From: Ceriagrion tenellum
Lineage: Eukaryota > Arthropoda > Insecta > Odonata > Coenagrionidae
DNA length: 64,000 bases
Direction of reading: 5' to 3'
NCBI GenBank assembly: GCA_963169105.1
Contig: OY720632.1
Location: forward strand, 59,119,136-59,183,135
Below, piece by piece: positions 45,055-56,610 of the stretch (positions within the stretch are counted from its first letter, which is position 1; each line of letters starts with the position of its first letter). Made by a program: the position numbers and the translations under genes. Below the pieces are notes generated by a model, which saw only the letters and a program-made list of their open reading frames with translations, had not been told where the DNA came from and made no database searches.

Positions 45055-48000
45055 CACCAACGGTAGAATACCTCTAACCTCAATCTTATTGACCAACCCG
45101 CTTACCACATTATAGTATGGCTCAACGTTTTTTACTTATCCAAAATTTTACCGGAGAAATCACTGGCAAAGGTTCATCACCTTTAATATTCGTGGGTTTT
45201 TTGTACATCGCCTATGTACAACTAGGTTCGTTACACGGTATGGTTGTATTTCATGGGGAAACATCAGTATTTCCTTCGCTTTGTAAATTGCTCCTTTTGC
45301 TGAGCCGAATTTATTGTCAATGGGACTTCAACTCTCGTAAGATTTTACCAAATATATCGTTTTCACCATGTATTTTGTTAGTAATAAATATACGTGGCGT
45401 ATGGTTATTTTCCCTTGCATTTTAATAACACAAATGGTCTTGACGTAATTATCTTATCATTAGCTACATTCTCATCAAATTTTCTAAAATACGACTACTA
45501 TTACGTTTCTGGCAAATGAATTATTTACCTTTTGAAAGGATTTTCAATTTTGTCAAAATACATTAAGGGTACATTATTAAGTTATTCGCTCGAGATAATG
45601 GTCTATGACGTTTCTTAGTGGTTAATTGATATTATTTCGTTTCCACTTAATTGGAAGTGCTAATTAGCTCTCCATAATTATAATTAACTGAGCTTGATAA
45701 TCTCATCATTTTTTTAAACTTTCGAGAACAGCGTGATTTATGTCATCGGGCTGTTATATTTTAGGAGGCTAATTAATGAGCGCTCAGAATTTTATGCATC
45801 AATTTAGCATAGTGTTAATAGTGGCCAAAAGTCACCAACCACGTTCGCGCCATTTATCATGGACTTACGTGGATGGCAATGGAAGAATGTGATGCATGGG
45901 GAAAGTTTTGAGTTATTCGTCGTGTGCAATAGGACACGCCCATCAAAAGGCCATGATTTATGAGTACTGCTTGAACTACATTTCCATACTCGTGTCCGGA
46001 CCTGATCTCTGGCGTCCAATGCACTGGGGGGAAACAGAATGGTGATGTGGTTTTTACGATCATGGTGCAATTCTGGTGTCGGGAGATTAAATTGGAGATC
46101 GGGGATTCAGTCCTCTTCATTTTGTCCCGTGGAAGTGTGTTTTGTGTGCGCCATCCAATTCCGTCGCTTCGTCTCTTGGTTAGTTGGCATCCCAACACCT
46201 CTGAACGCTCCTTTATGCCCCCTACCTCCCCCTTCGTCGCCCATCCCTCCCTTTGCTTTCTCCCACCCCCATTATCCCGACCTCCCCGTATCCAACCCAC
46301 CCTCCCCTTCCCCACTCCTCGAGCCGACGGCGTCGGCGTCTCTCCCCCTTCCCCCCCAGCCCCGTGATACCCCGCCCTGCCCCTCCGCCCTCTCTTGAAT
46401 GTGAACTTCGCATTCGTGCCAGGTAACGACCTCCATGAGGGCCCCTTGGCAATGCCGAACATTTTTTCGATGGCCATGCACGATTTTCCCGTCGTGTCTC
46501 CTTGCAGGAGTCTGTGATGACAGCCGTTTGCTTGCCCTAGGGTTCGTGTGAGAGAGCCCTCCATGGTGTCTCTTAGAGTGATTGGAAGGAAGTTCGCACG
46601 TGGTATGCAGAATTTAGTGTCTTTTTATTGCCGGTTTTGAATTTTGATTATTTCACCACGATTGAATGCTCAAGCGATCTGCCGCCGCCTTGATCCTTTT
46701 CGCTGGTATTTTTTTTTATAATCTCGCTCGTTACGAGCGTATGTCGTTGCGTCGTAATATTCTGGTTGATCCGCACTCCTTCAAATAGGATATTCTGGTG
46801 TCTTCTTCAGGTGAGCTTTAGGGTCGTAGTCAAACGTATTTGGGAGTTCGGACATTTATGCTCGGTTAGCGCATTACCTTGCTCGTTTTTTTTCTGGCGT
46901 TAACTTGGGTGACTAAACCGTATATCTTTTTTAATAAAACTATTGTGTCTAAACTATCAATTGTTACCTTCAAGGAAATTTTATGACTATGGGCGAAATT
47001 TGAACTGAAATTGTAGAAAATACGGAAGTTTTGTTTTGAATTTTTACTCTTTATGAAATCCGGTTTTCCCCTACGTGCTCAACTCTGTAATTCATTTATA
47101 AGACAGTGGATTTTAATAATAAAACTGTGGGATAGCGATTGTATATCCGCTAGTCATTGATTAATTGTTAATTACAGCTTATAAATGCCCATGTGTTTTT
47201 GTGCCAGTAATGAGCTTCCTGCCCGTGTAATCCATTTCTCATCATTCACGTTGTCAGGTGTGGAAGACACTCCTCCTTAAGTGGTTCTTGGATATAATTA
47301 TTGTAGTTTTTCATAGATGATTAATTTTAGAATTTAACGAATTAGTGTCTGGCATTATTGACTATTGTGATTTTTCTATAATTTTATGACGTCCAATTTA
47401 CATACAACAGACCATGTTTTGTCAAGTCCTTTAAAATATATTTCTTACTGTGGTAACTGCTTGGGCTGAATCTCAGCAATGGGATGGGTGGTACTCTGCC
47501 TTGTAGATCATAAAATTTGTGTTATCAAGATCGAAATTAACGTATTATCACACATCTTCAGCATTTCATAAACGGGAATTTATTATGAATTGAGAAAAAT
47601 ATTGAGCATTGATTTTAAAACAATTATATTTTGTTACCTACGATTTGCGAAAATGGTCCTAGTCAGATGACTTAGTACCCTTGTTTTATTGTATTATTTC
47701 TTTAAAAAATCAAACCATTTGACAATTTAATAAATGAGGTGTCATTTAGGTCCATTACGATACCACTGACTATGGGAGATGATTTCATCACTGCGAGCAG
47801 TAGATTCCCCTAGCAATAGCCGTTTGCGTATCGTTCACCATTATGGCTAGGTCTCCTCTCCCCTTTATTGATTTTTCCTCTGCTAATCCCGTTGTAGTTC
47901 TTCGTGTTTTCCGAGGAAAATCCTCTTCTCATTTACTTGAGAATCGTATATTTACATGATTGCCACGTATAGCGCTTAGTGCGAGTGTGAAGGAACTCTG

Positions 48001-48915
48001 TTTTTCCTTTTTTTGTGGATGGTTATGCGACTGGGTTGTGTGGATGCCGTGGAACTGGAGCTGCTGGAGTTTAGTGGAGGACGGGGTGCTAAAAATGGAT
48101 CGCAGATCAGCGCCCACAATCGGGCTTCGGAAACAAGCGCCTCAGTCTCAGCAAATACGCCTCGCGTGCTAGCCACAGGCTCTGCTGTCGTGTGCGATGC
48201 CGTGGTTTTGATAATTTTATACCTTCTATACCGGAAGTAGTCACGATAGCGTAATGGAATTGAGAAACTGTAATGCAGAACTCTTGGCGTGTTCATAATT
48301 CGTGTTCTTATGAAGAAAATGCTAGGAAAAGTGTTGTTATTCGATGCTTTGATGGACAATTCTATGGTGTAAGTGAGAGCTGTCTGACTGTATATTTGTG
48401 AATAACGTTTGCTTTTGCCTGTAAATGAAACATATTTGTGCTCTGGGTATTCAGTTATCAATCAAGATTTATTCCATGAAAAGGAAAATAGTTTCCCGTA
48501 ACCAATTATTCAAATTTGTGATGCTTTTTAATGTGGTAATTTTTCTTTGAAGGTAGAGATTGACTCATTAGGCTGTTCAATTTTGTCCTTGGATAATTTG
48601 CCCAATGAGTTTTGCCAAGGATGGGAACTTTGAAGCTATGGCATGATTTTATTTTTGTGAAAGATATTTTCATTCACTTCTGCAGTTTATTATTTTGACG
48701 AATTCTAGTTTTAAATATACTTCTTTGCCTTATATATGAATTGAAATATCAATGCTGTAATATGTTACTTACATGCACCGACATTAATGGCTTGGATGAA
48801 TTTTTGTATTGCGCCTTTCATGGAAGTAAAACTTGGAGAGTAGAAAATTTTCTATGCGCTCCTTTTCTGCCTGTAGAATTTCTGGAATTAATTGCTGTCA
48901 TTTCTTTATCTTCTT
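45055..48915. other. Intronic stretch without supported gene
   Basis: It includes a 102-codon frame at 45117-45425 of no recognised family and a C-rich patch at 46195-46390 that opens compositional frames. A GC-richer patch at about 48010-48200 carries a 75-codon frame ending in a hydrophobic segment. I do not support any as a gene, although the last could belong to an alternative exon. Confidence 0.4.
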
Positions 48916-48919
48916 TTAG

Positions 48920-51900
48920 AGAGCAAGAAAAATCATCAGCACAAACTTCCAGTTCACATCTCGAAGAGTCGAAACGACCTCCTACGGGAATAAAGCAAGC
49001 CCCTGAGGCCCCTTGCCCGCCCCCTCGGAGGAAGTGTTCGCACAAGCTTCAGGCACAGTCATCCTTAGAGGGCCCTTCCATGTCTTCCCTGGAAGAAGTC
49101 ACCACGACTGAGGAGGCTGCCGCTGCGTCGTCCTCATCTCCGGAGCCGGCACCTTCTTCCGCCTTGTCGTCTCCGAAGCCTCGTCACGAGCGGCATCACT
49201 CCGACGTCGTCGGAGGCTCGGAACACTACAGGAAGAATGTCGGCGACGCCCAGAAACCTTTAGGGAAGCCCACGCACGTCAGGTCGACCTCGGCCACCGC
49301 GAGCGTCGGCACCGACACCGAAGAGGCTTTCCACAATGCGGCCGGCGGCGGCCGCTCCCTGTCCACGGTTCCGGAGCAGGGAGCGGCGACCAAAGTGGAA
49401 GATCCCGATGACCTCGTCCCTCTGACGCTCCCCAGGGCGGAGTCGAGGTCCATCGTGGGATCGTACGCGAGGAGGTGCATCCCTTTCCGATCCGCGTCCT
49501 TCTCGCGCGTGGACCTCAGGCCCGACGGAAGGTGCTACATGAGGGGAGGCGTGCTGTCGCAGCAATCACCTCCTTCGACCGCCATGCACGTCAAAAGCAG
49601 CAGTGTGGGGGCCCCTTATTCTTCCTCTGAGATTCGCCAGAAGCTGCAGGAAATGGGGAAAGTGACGGAGGAGAGCGTCGTCGGGACGAGCGAACGGTCG
49701 TGTGATGTGAGCAAGTCAGCGCTGCAGGAGGTCCCTGAAAACGGAGATCTCGAAAAGTCCTCCGCGTCCTCTTCGGAACGGTGCTTCGGTGGTAACACTC
49801 TAGTGCAGAGTTTGACTGATCGTGAGACAGTGGACGGTGCTCGCAGTCCCAAGGATAAATCTTTGCAGGAAAGTGGTCCGGGTCCTCCCTCGGATAAGAA
49901 AAGCGATGTGGAGAGCGATGCGGGCATTTCAAGTGTGAGTGCTACGGTTGGTGCGGATGGTCAATCGGAAGTGGATGGTGCTCTATATTGGACAAGCACT
50001 GTGGTAGTTCCTAATGATAGTGGTAATAAAGATGGTGTAAGTATTAATGTGCAGCTTGCCGACAAAACCTACGGAAACGGTGATAATATTGTGAGGCGTG
50101 TTGGAAACAGTTCAGAATCTCCGTTCATTCGTTCACATTCTGCCGATAATCCCTCGTACCTGAGCTCGCAGCCCAATGTACCGCCACTCGTTCCATTGGG
50201 AGCGAGAAGTACATGGGAGGTCAGAGCTGCAGGCAGAAGACCTAGGAAGCCTAGACCCCTCGGTGTCATTCGATTGGACGAGGAGTCCGAAGAAGACGAG
50301 GAATTGGTTACTAGTTCTGGGAATCGCCTTGGATTAACAATCCTCAAAGATGGGAACACTCCATTTGAACTTGCTCGCGGTTGTCGTAACAATCAGTTGC
50401 TAGTGAGTTCAAAATCATTGGATGCATCGTATCTCGATGTACCGTACCGTGATGATACCTCGATTCCTGCCTCGCAAACTTCGGATAGTCAGTCAGAGCT
50501 ACCGGAAGAGGAAAGGCGCAGTGAGGCGGAGAACGCGCGGGTGAATACACGGGGAGCGGAGGCAGCTGAGGATAAATCCACGTTTCGAATGAGTGGTGAC
50601 GAAGTTCATGCGAGTGACGACGGAAAAGATTCTGAGACAGACAAAGTGAATCTCGGCGCAGTCGATGGAGTCACTCCATCTGCTGCATGTGAGGTTGGTG
50701 GCGACCAAAAAGACTTGTTGGAATCGGACGCCAAAAATCGTCACACACAAGAAAAAACGGATGCTGAATTTGGAAATACCGTTCGTACGGGTGATGAAAC
50801 CAAAGACTTGGATGAATGTGTTGAGAGTGGGAGTCCCGTGGAGAAAGAGACGATAGAAAGGACGGCACAAAGAGACGAGAACAATGATAATGATGGTTTC
50901 GTACACAGAGAAGGACCACCAGGTACTGAAGAAGGCGGTGATAGTGGAGTGAATTATAATACCGCTGTTTATGCTAGTGGAGCGTGCCAATCAGAAACCC
51001 ACCCTCACGATTCTGTCGAGTCAAAAGAAACCAGTGCCGTTGGAGGTCATGATAAGGAGTCCGCCGACGAAAAATGGCCTGAAGGTGAGCCAGATATCAA
51101 TAAGGAGACAATCTATGGCATGAAAGCCACCGAACATCCGGAGTCGAATAATGATGGTGAATCCCCCGCTAAATTCCTCAGCGTGGACGATCCAAATGCT
51201 AGTGATGGCGAGGAGCCGGCTTCACCGTCAGACACCCTTGATGCTGGTGACAGTCCAAGCAGTCCCACCGCACATTCAAAAGGAGGGGAAGCTGTTGGAG
51301 GAGAAGTTATCCGAAAGAGAACCCGAGGAAAGAGGAAAACCAGGAGGAGAGAAGAGGAACAAAAAGACGTGGGGCAGGTTGTGCTGCCTGCGACTGTCCC
51401 GCATCGCAAAACGAGCGTGTATGCTTTCTGCGAAGACAGCGTGAAAGGAAATAAGGAAATCTCTCAGGCCAGGGCCGCGAACGGACACGGAGCTACCTCG
51501 GCATCAGTTGAGGCTGAATCTCAGACTCTCGCCTCCGACGTCGCCGGTTCCCCTCCTGTATCATGCGGAAGTCCCGATATTACAAAATCGGATGCGGACA
51601 GAGCTTCGTCGGACGCGGGATTAGACCAGAGCCTAGAAACATCTACGGGAGAACGCAAAATATCCAACGAAGCGGCGGGAAGTGCGGTGATACAGGTTAC
51701 GAGTAGTTCCCAGTGCGATCCGGTTCGCAGCAGTGCTTCTCCAGTCCAAGGAATACTAGCTCCCGAATTCACCGGGGACTATTCCGTAAGAAATGCGTCC
51801 CCTTGTCCCACTTCTCCTCTGGACAGTGGTTCTATGTCGGATGCCGAAAAAAGTTCCGGCCTGTTTGCCCTTGACGGACGCAGCCCCATGACTCCGAGGA

Positions 51901-52604
51901 GGTACTCCAAGAGGCCCTTGAGAGGCCCTTATGCACAGATGTTGGAGGCTGAAATGAAGCGCCCGGAGGCATTCCCGAAACTTCAGCTGCGCGACGACCT
52001 CAAGTTCCTGGAGGACCTAGCCCCTCGCAGTGGGCAGACGACGGCGCCCATATTGGACGCCAGGAGGGCGGGCAGAGCCGGCGGGGGCCACTCCCTGGAT
52101 GACTCCGCGCTGAGGAACTCCACCTCGTCTTCCTCCAGCTCTTCCTCCACCTCGTCCTCATCCTCCTCTGCCAAAGTGCCCCCGAAGAGGAAGGTCAGCG
52201 CTCACATCCCGTACAGCGGAGAGCATCTGACTCCCTCGTCGGTTGGCATATCTTCCTCCCTGTCCACTCAATCGCCACTGGTCTGTCATCAGAGGACGAC
52301 GTCTAGTCCTTCCAAGCTCGAGGGCATATCCTCTCTGACCTCGTCACCCGCCCTGTCCTCCCTGAAGCCCAGGAAGAGCACCGCTCCCTCGGGGACGAAG
52401 TCGGACCCTACCCGCGGGGCCCCGTCGCCCCCTCCGCCGGCGGAGGGGCCTCCCTCGCGAGTGGTTTCCCAAGTGAAAAAGGTCCACGGCACCCGGATTC
52501 CTCCGCAAGTCCCTGATGGATCGGGAGGCGGAGCTAGGACTGATATCCTCACTAGGCTGCTGACGGATCAGATGCAGAGCGGCGGTGATGGCTGCTCTGG
52601 AAAG
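48920..52604 (+). CDS. Long coding exon of a large disordered protein (scaffold-like, family unassigned)
   Basis: A 3685-bp exon encodes 1228 codons without a stop. It starts after the acceptor ending TTTTAG at 48919 and ends AAAG|GTGAGT at 52604, phase 0, so the gene continues downstream. Counting from the ATG at 31714, it supplies residues 67 to 1295. The protein is mostly disordered and rich in Ser, Glu, Asp, Gly and Pro. Landmarks are a basic-Ser island (CIPFRSASFSRVDLR, near residue 255), an acidic run (EESEEDEEL, near 520), a basic cluster (RKRTRGKRKTRRR, near 865) that could be a nuclear signal, RRYSKRPLRGPYAQMLEAEM near 1065, a Ser tract near 1140 and a Pro-rich stretch near 1240. No enzyme domain lies in this exon. 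A puratrophin/PLEKHG-like RhoGEF or other signalling scaffold is a guess from the layout. Codon-rich CpG at both ends and the single long frame argue for real coding. Confidence 0.9.
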
Positions 52605-53510
52605 GTGAGTACTGGAGTCTGTTGACTTATTTAAAATTAACTTTATTTGCCTCCCGCAGTAGTGTTAATCGGGCGTCTCTTGGTGGCAGTAATAATGTAC
52701 ACGTTGCACTACTGTTACCAAAAGGGAAATCTTACCACTACACACTGTTGTGATTATTTTATGGGCAATCGCGTTTTCTCAGTTCATGGCAGTTTATGTG
52801 GTTATACTGCTGTGAAACGATCAATGGCGTCTTACCCTCAAATGAGATGTCTGGATAGAGACAAGAATTTTCTTGAGTTAACGTACATTCATTACTTACA
52901 CGAGGTGCAGCCTACATTAGTAGAGCTAATTCTTGTCCCAAAATCAATGTTTTCGCTACTTTTCGCGCACAATTTCGGAACTATGGAAGACTTCGATTCT
53001 TCGATGTTTTCAGGATCTTCGAAGGAGGAACTGTCATTTTCTCTTGAACCTTTTTTCGGTTCAGTTGTGTTGTAGACATAACAGTGAATATATTCGCTAT
53101 ACAGCTAATTACGTGGTAAAATAGCTACATGATGGTATCTACGTCTAGCCAATATGATGTGTGTGTTAATCTCTGTAATAGGACTGTGCTGTGTAGTTGC
53201 CTCCTTAGAGGATGCAGCCCTGCATTCAAACCAAAAACCATATGATGACATTCCTCCCGGTAAAATATTCCTGCGGTACAATAGTCCCCCAATCAAATCT
53301 TCGGGTGTGAACCCCTGTAAGGGGTACATCGGTCGGAAAGTACATACAAATGCTGGCCGGGGATTCCAGGACTACGATTTTTTATTTTTGAATTGCTCGA
53401 AGAGTGAAGTTAATTTCACTATTCGTTAAGGGGTCAGATAGTTGTTCTGTAGACGTGAAATAATCTCTGTTAGATCTCAACGATTCCAGGCTCAACTTTG
53501 TGGAAGTTCA
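52605..53510 (+). other. Start of the next intron
   Basis: It follows the GTGAGT donor. The open frame at 52647-53075 (142 codons) and another at 53154-53429 have no recognised domain, and the second looks like the tail of an unknown repeat read backwards. No downstream acceptor in phase 0 leading to a convincing exon was found in the window. Confidence 0.45.
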
Positions 53511-53512
53511 TT

Positions 53513-53725
53513 ATGAATTATGAAAAAGAAAATTTGGTTTGTTTCCATAAATTTATTTTAAGGTACTACTAGTTTCGACGTACCGGCGTCTTCAGGTATT
53601 CACGGGCAGCACGGCGGCATCTTCAGGTAACTGAAGATGACCCCGCTGCGTCGACACTTGTAGTATCTTAAAATAAATTGGCGGAATCAAACAGATTTTC
53701 TTTTACATTATTCATCCCTGTTAGA
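53513..53725. repeat. Foldback element F7
   Basis: Inverted arms at about 53513-53600 and 53630-53725 share AATTTATTTTAAGGTACTAC and its imperfect complement, plus AAAAGAAAAT-type flanks. A CTGAAGA-type core lies at the inner end of each arm, and the centre holds an additional CATCTTCAGGTAACTGAAGATG palindrome-like junction. Confidence 0.75.
53564..53595 (-). ncRNA. Hammerhead-like motif, locus 7 left arm
   Basis: On the minus strand the order is CTGAA, GACG, CCGGTA, CGTC, GAA, ACT-AGT-AGT, A. Three core bases appear deleted between CTGAA and the stem, so cleavage is unlikely. Stem II is perfect, and a small stem III (ACT/AGT) followed by a GTA triplet is possible. The partner at 53631-53656 has one stem mismatch. 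Confidence 0.4.
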
Positions 53726-53729
53726 AGTG

Positions 53730-55600
53730 CCTTCTAATAAGACATTATTTGAGGTACTCGAAATATAAAACTTTGCCTCCAATATTTCACTACCATGTAT
53801 TGGAAGGGATGTCTACTGTGTCTGTGTTATTGATGATTGCTCCCTGAATTAACACAGGTAGGATGTACTCTGCTATTTTTTTCATATATTTGGCCTAAAA
53901 TAGTAATGAAATTAACTCCATCCACATGAGTTGTAATGAATCCCATGATTGTTTAGACAATTTTCGGTCACTTTTCTTCTCAGTTAACCGTTTGTGTTTT
54001 TCTGAATAGGGCTAAGATTTCGATTTTCTAGCCCTGTTTGTTGGGGTTTCTGTCATGTTGTCGAGCTACCTATGAAAATAGATATAATATTTTTTCCGTA
54101 GCTACGCAAAATTTCGGCGAAAAACATATTTAGTGCTATCGTATAGATAGCGTAATGGATATGAGGCAGAGTTATTGTTATACATTAGATCGTACAAGGA
54201 TTGCATTAATTAATTGGTAGTGATTCCAATATCATATTTGAACAAATCGCGTGAGGTGCGAGAGAGTTTGGAGTAAAATTGAATGTGTACGAAATCTCAG
54301 CCGTCTCATCCCCTTGCCTACGGGATGACTAATTTTCATTCGGAATATCCACTTATATATTCCCTCATTTCCTCAGCATTCCGATGAATCAACAGGGCCC
54401 GCGACCAACTCTACCACTTGTTGCTTCGCTGCATGTTAGGGATATGTTTGGTTCCGCAAATGTGGGGTTTCGCTTGAGTTGTTCTCTTGGCTTTTTATAT
54501 TGCGTGCAAATCTTTATTTTTTGCATTTAAATTATTTTAAGTTCAGTTTTATATCAGCTGCTATCGTTAATTTTCATCGCCAGTGGCGGGCTTTCGAATT
54601 CCATGCGTGTCTGAAATGAGGATATTGCGTGCTGAAAATTGTTTGCATTCCAGTCAGAGTATAAAATTTGATGGAAATGTATGTCAGTCATTTTCTCGGA
54701 TGTTGGTTTGTTGGATATAGGTTGAGCCCACCGGGAAACATTCACTTAGCCTTTGAGCGCACTGAATTTAATTATTCAGGGGAAGTACATTTTCTTCTAT
54801 AACTTGCTGTGTTTTCTGAGTTAGTTTCACTAGTTTGGTATCAATTAAATCTCGGATCGAACGGCAGTCGAAATACTGATTTTTCTCTTACCTTTTGATT
54901 AATCTGTAGCCACCGATGTTCGTTTTCCATCTCTTAAAATATGTACTACTTCCAGCACTTTACCATTTGCTACAGTTGTTATATTTATTGCTTCATAGTG
55001 ATGTATATTGTTGGGTGCGTTTTCTGAGAACTTGAAAATGGGTCATCTCTGAGAGTAAATGATATTCATGACCCTCTTGGGAAAGTTAACCGTCTGATAC
55101 TGGATATTGTGTTTGCTGATTATCTCTGGTGTATATTCTAGACCAACTAACTTCTTTGCTTCCAAAAGGTGCAATGTTTTTTTCTCATAACTCACCATTA
55201 CTACAGTAATTAATTGATTCCGGATTCGGAAAAGTATTCATCAGACGTAATCAGTTTTTAGTATGCTTCGATTTATATTTTTTATGGGGATCAAGTTATT
55301 TGTTTGGGGTCAAGAGAAAAAAAATCAATTATTACTTTAGGTTAGACATGCACGCCACCGACTAAATATGTCGGTGAATTCCCAACTCGTCAGCTCAAAA
55401 TCTTTTATTTAGATGCCTCCGGAGTGATGAAATGGGGAAATTTGCCTCTCTTGTTTATTCCGATGCGTATGCTAACTCGAAATAGGCATTTCCATTTGCG
55501 AGCACGTGAGGATCGCGTTAGGCACCTTTATTTTTTTATATGTGCAAATTATTAATCTTTTCTTGAAGATACATGGGTCCACTGTCCGCTATTTTATTCG
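53730..55600. other. Unannotated AT-rich stretch
   Basis: I see no gene or repeat that I can support. Confidence 0.5.
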
Positions 55601-55617
55601 TCATTATTCATAGTGGT

Positions 55618-55950
55618 ATGGTCTTGTGGATGGACAAAGTAAGAAATGTTGGACGGACAAAATAAAAAATGATGAAGTGTTCAGAAGAGTAGAAGAGGAT
55701 AGGACCATATGGGACACCACACAGAAAATAAGAAAAATGATGGATTGGACACATTCTTTGACACAATGGGTTTGTGAAGAACATAATTGAAGGCAAAATA
55801 GAGGGGAAAGTCCCCAGAGGAAAACTCAGGAATAAGTTAATGGACCAAAAACAGAGGGAAGTGCACAGGAAGAGATATCAAGAGGTAAGGGAACTAGTTT
55901 TAGACATGGAAGGGTGGAGGGCTACAGTCAACCAATCCTAGGATTGAACG
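55618..55950 (+). mobile_element. LINE reverse-transcriptase tail, family L-EGK, copy E
   Basis: The nucleotide sequence follows copies C and D closely: GGACGGACAAAATAAAAAATG, AGAAGAGTAGAAGAGGATAG, AAGAACATAATTGAAGGCAA, then GGAAGGGTGGAGGGCTACAG and CAACCAATCCTAGGATTGAA at the 3' end. It is frameshifted and 5'-truncated. Confidence 0.82.
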
Positions 55951-55954
55951 ACCA

Positions 55955-56608
55955 ATGAAATGCTCTCATCATTTCAAACCAGTCGCTTGCTTTCGCGCGA
56001 TCGTCCTACATGCACCCTTTTCGAGAAAGTAGCCCATGAAGGGGGATGAGGATCTAATTGTACGTGCCTGAAAATAGCTTGGCAGTGTGCTCGCGGTTTT
56101 CGATTGCCCGTTCTCGTGGAATGGGATAGAATCCTTTAAGTTTTTACTCTAAATTTTACTCTAAAACTCACGATTAGACTATTTTGTATATCAGCATATT
56201 GCTAGTTGACTCAATATTCGTGGTCACCAACTAGAGATCTAAGAATGCTATTCTTGCTGACGAAAACGGGATTGTATTTGTAACTCATTATTCGGTCGTA
56301 GAGTTATATTACTGCCTGTTTCCGTCAGTTATTGTATATTTGCTTTGATACTGGACTGTTATCGCTATTAAGGCCGCTTTACAATGTGCATTTTTTTGCC
56401 CAAACGAATATACCATAGATTGTACAATAAAATGAACGAATTAGAGCAGGTTCTATTTCCCGTTCAGTCGTTCAGACAATCATACAATTGGCCGCATTAC
56501 GCGATACAGTTTTTCCCATGAAAGAGTTCGTACATTCGTTTGTACAATAATATGCAACCTGTAAAGCAACCTTTACCCTATGGTTGCCATTGCTTGGCAT
56601 TGCTAATT
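55955..56608. other. Unannotated stretch
   Basis: I see no gene or repeat that I can support. Confidence 0.45.
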
Positions 56609-56610
56609 CT

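Larger units (their letters stand above)
31914..48919 (+). other. Inferred 17-kb intron of the main gene
   Basis: It is bounded by GTGAGTA at 31914 and a pyrimidine-rich TTTCTTTATCTTCTTTTAG acceptor ending at 48919. The donor leaves codon phase 2 and the acceptor resumes with one base, so the reading frame is preserved. Other exons inside, including alternative first exons at other CpG islands, cannot be excluded. The intron holds several transposon relics listed separately. Confidence 0.7.

Noticed and set aside
48741..48919. N-terminal part of the long open frame, from ATG at 48741
   Set aside because: It precedes a strong acceptor (TTCTTTTAG), is AT-rich like the intron, and encodes a peptide unlike the Ser/Glu-rich remainder. 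Splicing from exon 1 in phase explains the start better.
53154..53429. 91-codon frame beginning with a hydrophobic segment
   Set aside because: The nucleotide sequence read on the minus strand resembles the tail of a retroelement, and no splice or conservation evidence supports a gene.
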